Part shown: one piece after another, positions 34,309-42,360 of the stretch
Position numbering within the stretch: the stretch's first letter is position 1
How the letters are laid out: every line of letters begins with the position of its first letter
NCBI RefSeq assembly: GCF_018613415.1
Contig: NZ_JAGGQG010000023.1
Location: 16,432-80,431, forward strand
From: Bacillus sp. ISL-18
GTDB lineage: Bacteria > Bacillota > Bacilli > Bacillales > Cytobacillaceae
Direction of reading: 5' to 3'
DNA length: 64,000 nt
Translations under genes and position numbers: made by a program
Notes under the pieces: generated by a model
What the model saw: only the letters and a program-made list of their open reading frames with translations
Told to the model about the DNA's origin: nothing
Database searches by the model: none

Positions 34309-35620
34309 AAATGCCTGGATTTTAACGATGAATGAGCAGATGGAGCAGTTTCCAGATGGCTATTTAATGGTAGACGGAGAGAAAGTAATCGAAGCGGGAG
34401 CAATGGATTTACTGCCAAAGGATATGAAGTATGACAAAGTCATCAATGCTAGAGGGGCTATTTTATTGCCTGGTATGGTCAATACGCACACACATATTGG
34501 GATGATTCCGTTTCGTTCATTAGGGGATGACTACCCTGACCGGCTGCGCCGCTTCTTATTTCCATTAGAAAATGAATGTATGAATGAAAGGCTTGCCTAT
34601 ACTAGTGGGAAATATGCGATTGCGGAAATGCAGCTTGCCGGTGTGACGACATTTTTTGATATGTATTATTTTGAACAGCAACTGGCCGAAGCAGCGGAGG
34701 AAATGAATAGCCGCGGCCTGTTAGCTGAAACTGTTATCGATTCCGTAACGGTAGATGTAGAGGAGCCAATGGGCGGTTTACACTATGCTGAAAGGTTTTT
34801 GCCTAAATGGCAAGAAAATAAGAGAATTAAAGGATCTATTGCACCGCATGCGCCCTATTCGAATACAATCGAAGTCCTGAAGCAGGCAGATCTTTTATCC
34901 AAGAAGTACAATGTGCCATGGATGATGCATATAAGTGAGATGGATTTTGAAATAAACAAATACCGCGAAGAACGTAATCAAACACCAATTGAATTTTTAG
35001 AGGAGATTGGTGTATTGAGTGCAAGGCTCGTAGCAGCACATTGTATTCATTTGTCAGATAACGATATTCAGCTGTTAAAGAAATATGATGTGAAGGTAGC
35101 TCATTGTATTGGTGCGAATACGAAATCCGCTAAAGGTGTGGCACGCGTTCGGGATTTATTGTCTGCCGGTGTAAAAGTTGGGCTGGGAACAGATGGCCCA
35201 AGCAGCGGCAATACCCTGGATTTATTCGGCCAAATGCGCTTGTTTGCCAATTTTCATAAAACCGTTTTACAGGACCGCAGCGCCTTTCCAGCACAAGAAA
35301 TTGTAGAGCTAGCCACCATTGGAGGAGCGAAGGTTTTAGGAATGGAGCAGCAAATTGGCTCGATTGAAGCAGGGAAACAGGCTGACTTTATCTTAGTTGA
35401 AACAGATTCCATTAATATGTTTCCTATTTTCGATCCATATTCGGCGTTAGTGTACTCTGCTAATGCTGGCAATGTAAGAGATGTATTTATTGCTGGAAAG
35501 CAAGTGGTTGAAGAAAAGAAATTAGTTGATTTTGACGAAGCACAATTAAGAAGAGAGCTTGCTGAAGCCATGGAGCAATGCGGATTTAAAACAAAAGCAT
35601 TAAAAGCAATGGAGAAATAA
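34292..35620 (+). CDS. Amidohydrolase, MTA/SAH deaminase or chlorohydrolase-like (SsnA/TrzN family)
   Basis: Metal-dependent deaminase of 442 aa. Metal ligands are visible as NTHTHIGM (near 65), MMHISE, AHCIH and GTDGPSSGNTLDL, with the ADFILV C-terminal strand. TTG 34292 is favoured because GGAGGGTGAG lies ten bases upstream, while GTG 34283 abuts it. It overlaps ade by 17 bases, so the two are coupled. Relatives deaminate methylthioadenosine, S-adenosylhomocysteine or other purines, which fits the adenine deaminase next door. Confidence 0.88.
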   Translation: MRILIKNAWILTMNEQMEQFPDGYLMVDGEKVIEAGAMDLLPKDMKYDKVINARGAILLPGMVNTHTHIGMIPFRSLGDDYPDRLRRFLFPLENECMNERLAYTSGKYAIAEMQLAGVTTFFDMYYFEQQLAEAAEEMNSRGLLAETVIDSVTVDVEEPMGGLHYAERFLPKWQENKRIKGSIAPHAPYSNTIEVLKQADLLSKKYNVPWMMHISEMDFEINKYREERNQTPIEFLEEIGVLSARLVAAHCIHLSDNDIQLLKKYDVKVAHCIGANTKSAKGVARVRDLLSAGVKVGLGTDGPSSGNTLDLFGQMRLFANFHKTVLQDRSAFPAQEIVELATIGGAKVLGMEQQIGSIEAGKQADFILVETDSINMFPIFDPYSALVYSANAGNVRDVFIAGKQVVEEKKLVDFDEAQLRRELAEAMEQCGFKTKALKAMEK

Positions 35621-35658
35621 ATCAATGAGTAACTGATAATGTAAATCTCAGTACACAG

Positions 35659-35692
35659 AAAAGGACTATTCCATATGGAAAGTCCTTTTTGT
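35659..35692 (+). terminator. Operon-end terminator
   Basis: AAAAGGACT-ATTCC-ATAT-GGAA-AGTCCTTTTTG. Confidence 0.85.
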
Positions 35693-35760
35693 TTAGTACA
35701 GGATTATATAAAATTTTTTGGAAAAACAATATAGATTGCCTGAAATCTACTAAAAATACT

Positions 35761-35991
35761 TTGTCAGGTTTCCTATTTTTAAAAGAAAGTTTGAATTCTA
35801 TTACATTGCTAGGAATCGCTTTGGTACTTTCAGGAGTGTGGCTAGTTAATCATACGGGTTCCACCCGAATTTCTAATGGGAAATCTGAAAAGGGTAGAGA
35901 CAGGAAAGAATACAAAAAAACAAGGAAAGTAAAAATTCAAAAAAAAATAAAGATGATAGATATAAAAACCGATATCGAGGACCCAAACTGA
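35761..35991 (+). pseudogene. C-terminal remnant of a DMT/EamA-family transporter
   Basis: The translated stretch FLFLKESLNSITLLGIALVL followed by SGVWLVNH is the typical last two helices of an EamA exporter. Nothing of the preceding eight helices remains, there is no ribosome site, and the frame then runs into a lysine-rich low-complexity tail to 35991. A relic of a deleted gene. Confidence 0.65.
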
Positions 35992-36023
35992 GAACTAATA
36001 TTGAGAATTACTTTTTTTCTAAG

Positions 36024-36066
36024 GAAAAGACTACTTCCTAAAAACAGGGAGGTAGTCTGTATTTTT
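36024..36066. terminator. Hairpin between the DMT remnant and the AraC gene
   Basis: AAGACTACTTCC-N9-GGAGGTAGTCT, T-rich on the right and A-rich on the left. It can terminate the reverse-strand AraC gene. Confidence 0.7.
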
Positions 36067-36121
36067 GTTGAAATTTGCTTTTTAAGGACTTCTTTCCTAC
36101 TATGCTGTATAAAATTCAGTG

Positions 36122-37033
36122 TTACTTTATATATTCTTTTTGTAAATTTTTTGGAGAAAGATTGTACTCTTTTTTAAAGAGCCTGTAAAAACTAGAATAG
36201 TCAGGAAAACCGCATTTTATGGCAATCGTCTCAATAGAGAACTCATTTTGTTTAATCAAAGTGACAGAGTAGGACAGACGCTTTAATGATACATAACGGT
36301 AAAAGGGCAGGTTCATGTTTTTCTTGAAATAATGAGAAAAATAGTATTTATTCAAATGGAAATGATTCGAAACCCTTTCTAAACTTAAATCCGGCTCCGT
36401 TAAGTGCAGCTCTATGTATTCTAGAATAGATACAAACCTCTGGTCTACTTGATCTTTAATGCTCAGGTTTGCCAAACTGCCTTCAGGATTAAAGATTATT
36501 TGCAGTGCTTGAAATAATAGGTAATGCAGCGTAAAAGAGAAATTCTCTTCATCATTCTTAATTCTATTAATGATTTCATGAAATAAAGAAATCATTTCTT
36601 GGAAGTATTTTGAATGGAGGTGGAGTACATAGGAGCCGTACGTCTTTTGATAAACTATGTTCTCTTTCAACGATGGTGAACTTGAGGAAAAGTCCTCCAT
36701 AATATGTCTGCTGATGTGAAGAATAATGCGTTCATATTGTTTAATATCTTTAACATTAGCCTCATGAACAGCATAGGGGGGAATGGCCACCACATCTCCT
36801 CTCTTTAAAAAATAGTTCTTTCCCTCACAGAAGAACTCACATTCCCCGCCAAGAAAAACAAGGAACTCATAAACATCATGGCTGTGCAGGCGAAATAAAG
36901 TTTCTTCTAATTGGGAAAAGTTCACTGCTGATTCATTATATTTCTTAAGATGATCTTCGGAATGATATTTTTTGTTAAAGTAATAGATCTCAAAATCTTT
37001 ACCCTTTACGGGAATAAAAACAGATTGCTTCAT
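36122..37033 (-). CDS. AraC-family transcriptional regulator
   Basis: 303 aa. An N-terminal cupin-like sensing domain (LHSHDVYEFLVFLGGE and VVAIPPYAVHEA, about 50-115) and a C-terminal double HTH (about 205-300, LERVSNHFHLNKYYFSHYFKK and TIAIKCGFPDYSSFYRLFKKEYN). The start 37033 follows AGGAGG by six bases; the upstream in-frame ATG overlaps it. It diverges from the GH3 glycosidase gene and presumably controls it in response to a sugar. Confidence 0.9.
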   Translation of the reverse strand: MKQSVFIPVKGKDFEIYYFNKKYHSEDHLKKYNESAVNFSQLEETLFRLHSHDVYEFLVFLGGECEFFCEGKNYFLKRGDVVAIPPYAVHEANVKDIKQYERIILHISRHIMEDFSSSSPSLKENIVYQKTYGSYVLHLHSKYFQEMISLFHEIINRIKNDEENFSFTLHYLLFQALQIIFNPEGSLANLSIKDQVDQRFVSILEYIELHLTEPDLSLERVSNHFHLNKYYFSHYFKKNMNLPFYRYVSLKRLSYSVTLIKQNEFSIETIAIKCGFPDYSSFYRLFKKEYNLSPKNLQKEYIK

Positions 37034-37118
37034 GACAACCTCCTTCATATAGCAACATTTACAATAATTCTAGCAATATGTGCTATATATTTTAAGCTTT
37101 TTATTGATATTCTATAAC

Positions 37119-37132
37119 TGCAAGCGGTAACA
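37119..37132 (+). promoter_or_regulatory. cre-like site between AraC and GH3 genes
   Basis: TGCAAGCGGTAACA matches the cre consensus at all but one defined position (C for W at position 3), 159 bases before the GH3 start. Supports catabolite repression of the glycosidase. Confidence 0.5.
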
Positions 37133-37290
37133 TTCATTTTTTGAAAGCAATTTTCTTAAATAAACTGCTTACTAAATAAATGGATATACCCAAAATTGAG
37201 CACCCTATCGTAGAAATAGTAAAGTTAGCCAAAATCAAAAGATACAAATAGAGCAGCTTATTAGGGTGAACAAGATTAGGAGGCACTAAA

Positions 37291-39414
37291 GTGGAATCTA
37301 ACCATAAACAACCAAATTTAGAGGTCAGAGTCAAGAATATCATTGAAGTTGATGGATTAAAATTTAAAGATTTGAATAATAGCGGGAAACTAGAACCATA
37401 TAAGGACTGGCGCTTGAGCCCGAAAGAACGTGCCGAGAACCTAGTCTCCTTGATGAATATCGATGAAAAGGTCGGGATGATGCTGATTAATACGCGTCAA
37501 ATGGGTCTTACTCAAAAAGATAAGAGTAAGACAAGCCATGATGGCGTGCTAGATGAAGGCATTGTTGAAAAGGGCGAAACCATTTTTGCTTTGGAAAAGG
37601 TTTATGGCACAACGCATACGATTGAAAACATGCATTTGCGCCACTTCATCCTCCGGGATAACTGGAGTCCTGCTCAAATGGCAGAGTGGGTCAATACAAT
37701 GAATGAATTATGTGAAGGAACACGTCTTGGGATCCCTTGCCTAATCGCATCTAATTCAAGAAATGAAAACACAGAATTCATCTTTGGGATGAATGATGCA
37801 GCCGGAATTTTCTCGACTTGGCCTGGAACATTAGGACTTGCAGCAGCAGCTAAAGGGGATATCAAAAATGGCGGTGATGCCTCTCTTATCAGCCAATTTG
37901 CTGAAATCGCACATGATGAGTGGGATGCAGTCGGAATTAGAAAAGGTTATATGTATATGGCCGATACGGCGACAGATCCTAGATGGCAGCGGACATATGG
38001 TACATTAGGGGAAGACCCGGAATTTATTTCTGATGCAATCGGCCGGATCATCGACGGATTCCAAGGCGAGACTGTCGGAAAACATAGTATTGCGATGACC
38101 ACCAAACACTTCCCTGGCGGTGGTGCAAGGGAGAATGGATTCGATCCGCATTATGCAGAAGGAAAGTGGAACTTATACCCAACTCCAGGCAGCTTAGAAA
38201 AATATCACCTGCCACCGTTCCAAGCGGCAGTCGACCATGGCACTTCATCGATTATGCCATATTATTCGATTCCAAGTATCAAGAAAAGTGTGGTTCAAGA
38301 ATTTGAAGGGAATGACATTCCATTCGAAGAAGTGGGCTTTACATTTAATCATTATTTTATTAATCATATTCTTAGAGAAAGACTCGGATTTAAAGGCTAT
38401 GTAAATAGCGACAGCGGCGTCACAAGCAAAATGTGCTGGGGTGTTGAAGACAAGAGTGAGGCTGAGCGTTTCGCTAAGGCTGTCAACGCAGGTACAGACC
38501 TTGTCGCGGATACCAATGACATTACGAACCTTAAAAAGGCAATTGAAAATGGCTGGATTAGTGAAAAACGTATTAATGAGGCCAATGTTAGACTTCTTAC
38601 CGAGATGTTTGCTTTAGGATTATTTGATGATCGGACTTATGTTTCACCAGAGAAAGCTACTTCAGTGGTAAAAAATCCAGCTAACTGGAAAGCAGCATAT
38701 GAAGCTCATAAAAAATCAGTAACCGTTCTTAAAAATTCTAACCAGACACTGCCTTTAACAGCTGAAAAGCTTGGTAATAAGAAGGTTTATGTAGAAGTGT
38801 TCCATAAAGAACCTGAGCGGGCAACTGCCTATACAGAAAAAGCAAGACAGGAATGTCAAGAGCTTGGTCAATTTACTTTGACAGATAATCAAGAAGAAGC
38901 TGACATTGCTATTCTGTTCTTAAATCCAAAATCAGGTGCTTATTTCAATGCAACCCCTGGATTGTTAGAACTTGAAATCTGTGAAGATAAAACAGAAACA
39001 GCTTTGGATGGTTCTACCTATCAAGAAACCACATTAAGTGGAATGGACCATCTTAAGGAAGTGGCAGATAGTGTTCATGTCCGCGGTGGAAAAGTCATTA
39101 TGAGTGTGAATGTCATTCTGCCTTGGATTCTTGGAAATGTTGAACCTTTGGCTGATGTTCTAATCGCTGGTTATGATACCTACTATAAGGCACAATATGA
39201 GGTAATGGCAGGCAATTTCCGTCCAGTAGGTGTTTTACCTTTAACATTGCCAGCTAGTGAAGCAGTTATTGCAGTTGATGAAAATGGTGACTGTGTGTCA
39301 AGAAACGACGTTCCTGGTTATGACAAGGACCAGTATATGCCAGAAGGAATGACATATGCGTATCAAGATAGTGATGGTAATGTTTATAAACTTGGTCATG
39401 GATTAACTTATTAA
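37291..39414 (+). CDS. GH3-family glycoside hydrolase (beta-glucosidase/beta-xylosidase type)
   Basis: 707 aa with no signal peptide, so intracellular. GH3 N-terminal domain with DEKVGMM near residue 60, the catalytic-site TTKHFPGGGARE near 270 and the nucleophile D374 in GYVNSDSG; then a GH3 C-terminal domain with VTVLKN and the late ILPWILGN region. GTG start with TAGGAGGC upstream. The closing GVLPLTLPASEAVI and EGMTYAY segments are normal for the family. Substrate specificity is not evident; no transporter accompanies it. Confidence 0.9.
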   Translation: MESNHKQPNLEVRVKNIIEVDGLKFKDLNNSGKLEPYKDWRLSPKERAENLVSLMNIDEKVGMMLINTRQMGLTQKDKSKTSHDGVLDEGIVEKGETIFALEKVYGTTHTIENMHLRHFILRDNWSPAQMAEWVNTMNELCEGTRLGIPCLIASNSRNENTEFIFGMNDAAGIFSTWPGTLGLAAAAKGDIKNGGDASLISQFAEIAHDEWDAVGIRKGYMYMADTATDPRWQRTYGTLGEDPEFISDAIGRIIDGFQGETVGKHSIAMTTKHFPGGGARENGFDPHYAEGKWNLYPTPGSLEKYHLPPFQAAVDHGTSSIMPYYSIPSIKKSVVQEFEGNDIPFEEVGFTFNHYFINHILRERLGFKGYVNSDSGVTSKMCWGVEDKSEAERFAKAVNAGTDLVADTNDITNLKKAIENGWISEKRINEANVRLLTEMFALGLFDDRTYVSPEKATSVVKNPANWKAAYEAHKKSVTVLKNSNQTLPLTAEKLGNKKVYVEVFHKEPERATAYTEKARQECQELGQFTLTDNQEEADIAILFLNPKSGAYFNATPGLLELEICEDKTETALDGSTYQETTLSGMDHLKEVADSVHVRGGKVIMSVNVILPWILGNVEPLADVLIAGYDTYYKAQYEVMAGNFRPVGVLPLTLPASEAVIAVDENGDCVSRNDVPGYDKDQYMPEGMTYAYQDSDGNVYKLGHGLTY

Positions 39415-39437
39415 TATTCTCTAATACTTGATTAACA

Positions 39438-39470
39438 AAGGGCTGCCTTATCGGGCAGCCCTTATTTTTT
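39438..39470 (+). terminator. Terminator after GH3
   Basis: AAGGGCTGCC-TTATC-GGGCAGCCCTT then ATTTTTT: a 10-bp stem, very strong. Confidence 0.92.
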
Positions 39471-39541
39471 AAATACTATAAAAAACTTGGCCCAAACTTT
39501 GAGCAGCGCCTCATTGACTTGTCAATCTCATTAGCTTTCCT

Positions 39542-40897
39542 CTAACTATCACAGTATTGGCTAATCAATTTCACTGCCCTCGTTTGGCTAATATTTAAGT
39601 CATTTGCCACTTTTCTTGAGCTTTTATGTTTTTTATAGGACTGATTAACAAGTGTCTTCTTCACATGCTCGATTGCTTCATCAAGATTAGATGGGAGAAG
39701 ATGCTGTGTTTGAGGCTTAATCTTACTTAAGATTAAATCAGGTAAATCACTTTTCTGTATGATTGAATCACTGGTGACCACCAGTCTCTCCATAAGATTT
39801 TCAAGCTGGCGGATGTTTCCCGGCCAGGAATACCAATAAAATAAATCCAAGCATTGTTGAGAGATAATTTTATTCATTTCATATGTTTTATTAAATTTAT
39901 ATAAGAAATTATAGGTTAACGGAATAATATCCTCTCTCCGCTCCCGAAGCGGCGGCAGATGGATATCGATAATGTTGAGTCGATAAAATAAGTCCTCACG
40001 AAATTGATTTTTGCGTACCATTTCAATTAAATCCCGATTGGTTGCTGCGATAATCCTTACATCCACTTTCTTCATCTTATGGCCACCGATTGCAAGAAAC
40101 TGCTTTTCTTGAATGACTTGTAGAAGTTTTGCCTGAAGCGATAAGGGCATTTCACCAATTTCATCAAGAAATAATGTGCCTTGATCTGCTATTTCAAGCA
40201 GGCCTTTTTTACCGTTCTTGCTTGCCCCAGTAAATGCCCCCTCTGTATATCCAAACAGTTCTGATTCGAGCAAGTCTTCTGGTAATGCAGCACAGTTTAT
40301 TGTTAAAAAGGTTTTGCTGGCCCGTTTACTGATGTTATGGATGTAATGAGCTAATACTCCTTTTCCAGTACCTGATTCTCCCTGGATTAAGATCGTTGAA
40401 TCAACCTTTGCAATTTTTTCGCATACCTTTAAAATGTTTTTCATCTTTTCACAATTTGTGATGGGAGTGGTGCTATTAAGGGTGTCAGAAGGTAGATTTT
40501 CTTCTTTCTCGGTTTGGATACTTTTATAGTTTTGCAGTTCCTGTGAGGTAGTCACCACAAATTCTATGTCATCTTTTTCATTTAAAATGGGAACCGCTGT
40601 CGTTAACAACTCTGCGCCTAAATAAGTGGTCATCTTATTAGTAACTGTTTTTTTCTCCTTGAACACTAATGGAACAATAGAGGGTTTCCAATATCCTTTT
40701 TCATAGAGTTCTGCGTTTTTTTTTCCTACCACATCTTCCGGCTTTAAACCGTAATGTCTTTCACATACGCCATTAACATAAATAACACGTTGCTCAGAAT
40801 CCAGCACAAATATCTCATCTGAAGAAAAGTCGAGAATTTTTTTTAATGTCTCAACTGTGATTTCAAAAGGGCTTTGCTTTTCAGATACCATTTTCAT
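39542..40897 (-). CDS. Sigma-54-dependent transcriptional activator
   Basis: 451 aa. N-terminal PAS domain (about 15-120, SSDEIFVLDSEQRVIYVNG), AAA+ domain with Walker A GESGTGKG at 173-180 and the sigma-54 contact loop GAFTGA at 220-225, Walker B LFLDEIGEM, then a Fis-type HTH at the C-terminus (SRKVANDLNISQTRAVKLI). AAGGAGA stands before the ATG. It diverges from a canonical -24/-12 promoter and is almost certainly the activator of the Rieske-oxygenase operon. The PAS domain is the likely inducer sensor. Confidence 0.95.
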   Translation of the reverse strand: MKMVSEKQSPFEITVETLKKILDFSSDEIFVLDSEQRVIYVNGVCERHYGLKPEDVVGKKNAELYEKGYWKPSIVPLVFKEKKTVTNKMTTYLGAELLTTAVPILNEKDDIEFVVTTSQELQNYKSIQTEKEENLPSDTLNSTTPITNCEKMKNILKVCEKIAKVDSTILIQGESGTGKGVLAHYIHNISKRASKTFLTINCAALPEDLLESELFGYTEGAFTGASKNGKKGLLEIADQGTLFLDEIGEMPLSLQAKLLQVIQEKQFLAIGGHKMKKVDVRIIAATNRDLIEMVRKNQFREDLFYRLNIIDIHLPPLRERREDIIPLTYNFLYKFNKTYEMNKIISQQCLDLFYWYSWPGNIRQLENLMERLVVTSDSIIQKSDLPDLILSKIKPQTQHLLPSNLDEAIEHVKKTLVNQSYKKHKSSRKVANDLNISQTRAVKLISQYCDS

Positions 40898-40933
40898 TCT
40901 CTCTCCTTGCAGAATGAGTTGTTTTCGGTTCGT

Positions 40934-40951
40934 TGAGTTGAAATCAACTCA
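40934..40951. promoter_or_regulatory. 18-bp perfect palindrome, probable activator-binding site (UAS)
   Basis: TGAGTTGAAATCAACTCA lies 74 bases upstream of the -24 element and just beyond the activator gene. That is the place expected for an enhancer of a sigma-54 activator. A related AACTCA-CC-TGAGTT occurs in the leader at about 41089-41102. Confidence 0.6.
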
Positions 40952-41024
40952 TTTTTTCACCGAATTTCTAAAAAATTTTAAAACAAATGGATGTTTTTCT
41001 TACTTATTCAATGTTTATAGATAT

Positions 41025-41040
41025 TGGCATGATACTTGCA
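41025..41040 (+). promoter_or_regulatory. Sigma-54 (-24/-12) promoter
   Basis: TGGCATGATACTTGCA: GG and GC separated by exactly ten bases, matching TGGCAYR-N4-TTGCW. It drives the operon starting at 41278, leaving a leader of about 225 bases. Confidence 0.9.
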
Positions 41041-41096
41041 ATATATAAAAGTGAATGTCGCTAGACATGGATGAGGGAACTCACCTGAGTTAATTA

Positions 41097-41129
41097 AACA
41101 AGATATTCATAATCTTGTAAACGTTTAAT
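41097..41129 (+). promoter_or_regulatory. Leader hairpin and cre-like sequence
   Basis: ACAAGAT-ATTCATA-ATCTTGT forms a hairpin and is followed at once by TGTAAACGTTTAAT, which matches cre except for the last two bases and has a perfect TAAACGTTTA core. Downstream of the transcription start, so a CcpA roadblock is conceivable. The rest of the leader to 41277 shows no gene. Confidence 0.4.
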
Positions 41130-41277
41130 TTTTACTATTGTCACAGTGCATTTGGGGATTTCAAAGGTGAATCAATCATGACTCATCTTGTTAGTAAGGG
41201 GGAGATGCAACATTCAATAAAATGTTAATAAGTTACTAAACTGTTCAAAAACAGAGATTAAGAGGAGGAAAACCAGA

Positions 41278-42360
41278 ATGGCATATAATGAGGTCCAAAA
41301 TAAAACAAATCGAACTTTTGAAAGAACATTGACTTATGATTTATATACAGATCCCAAAGTGTATGAACAAGAAATGAAGGATGTATTCGCTAAATCTTGG
41401 CAAGTGGTTGGCCATGTAAGTCAGTTAGAAAAACCAGGGCAATTTTTTACGATCGATGTAGCGGGTGAGCCAATTATTGTTACCCGTGGTATGGACGAAG
41501 TCATTCGTGCGTTTTATAATGTTTGCCCTCACCGTGCAACAAAGCTTGAAAAAAATGAGGCTGGCCAAAAGAAAATTCTTCAATGCGGATATCATGGCTG
41601 GACATTCCATTTAAATGGTGCTTTAAACAAAGCCCCAAACTTTACTGGTGAAGATGCTCATTGTGTTGGGGACCGCTGTCTAAGACCAGTCAAAATGGAA
41701 ATCCTGGAGTCATTAATCTTTGTTAACCTTGATGATCATGCAAAATCTTTAAGTGAAACATATGGTGATTTCTTTGAACGTTTAGGCAAGTTTCCATTCC
41801 TTGGCGAGTTAAAAAGAGTTAGTCAAAAAACTCGTGTCATTAAAGCAAACTGGAAAGCATTCATTGACAACTATTTGGAGTGTGATCACTGTCATGTTGC
41901 ACATCCTAGCTTTGTTGCCACTCTAGATATGAAAAACTATCAAATTGTGACGTGTCAAAACTATTCTGTACAGGGTTCGGTTGTGAAGCCGGATAAAACA
42001 ATGGGAACAACAGATTTGAATGAGGCAGAAATGCAGGGCGGAGAATTTTATTGGTTATGGCCTAACCTAATGGTAACGATTTATCCAGGTCCCGGAAATA
42101 TGGCAACCATTCAAATGGTTCCGATTGACGAAGAAACTACCTTAGGGGTGTACACCTACTATTTTAGAGATGAAAATTTGACGCAAGAAGAAAAAGATTT
42201 AGTTACATTTGCTGAACAAGTAAGGCAGGAAGATGTTGAATTAGTAGAATTAGAGCAAATTGGTTTCCGTTCCCGGGCCTTTAACAAAGGAGTATATTCC
42301 AAATCGGAAAAGGCAATTGTTCAATTTCATGAAATGGTATTGGAGGCGTTAGGTCGATGA
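41278..42360 (+). CDS. Rieske-type monooxygenase, carnitine/quaternary-amine class (CntA-like)
   Basis: 360 aa alpha subunit. Rieske cluster C83-x-H85 (NVCPHRA) and C103-x2-H106 (CGYHGW); mononuclear iron ligands H204, H209 and probably D319; the residue bridging the two centres is a glutamate, E201 (NYLECDHCHVAH), not the aspartate of aromatic dioxygenases. That Glu and the even spacing resemble carnitine monooxygenase CntA and the betaine-type enzymes. Expected reaction: O2- and NADH-dependent cleavage of the C-N bond, for carnitine giving trimethylamine and malic semialdehyde. A reductase partner is absent here. AGAGGAGG before the ATG. Substrate assignment rests on family plus operon logic. 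Confidence 0.85.
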   Translation: MAYNEVQNKTNRTFERTLTYDLYTDPKVYEQEMKDVFAKSWQVVGHVSQLEKPGQFFTIDVAGEPIIVTRGMDEVIRAFYNVCPHRATKLEKNEAGQKKILQCGYHGWTFHLNGALNKAPNFTGEDAHCVGDRCLRPVKMEILESLIFVNLDDHAKSLSETYGDFFERLGKFPFLGELKRVSQKTRVIKANWKAFIDNYLECDHCHVAHPSFVATLDMKNYQIVTCQNYSVQGSVVKPDKTMGTTDLNEAEMQGGEFYWLWPNLMVTIYPGPGNMATIQMVPIDEETTLGVYTYYFRDENLTQEEKDLVTFAEQVRQEDVELVELEQIGFRSRAFNKGVYSKSEKAIVQFHEMVLEALGR

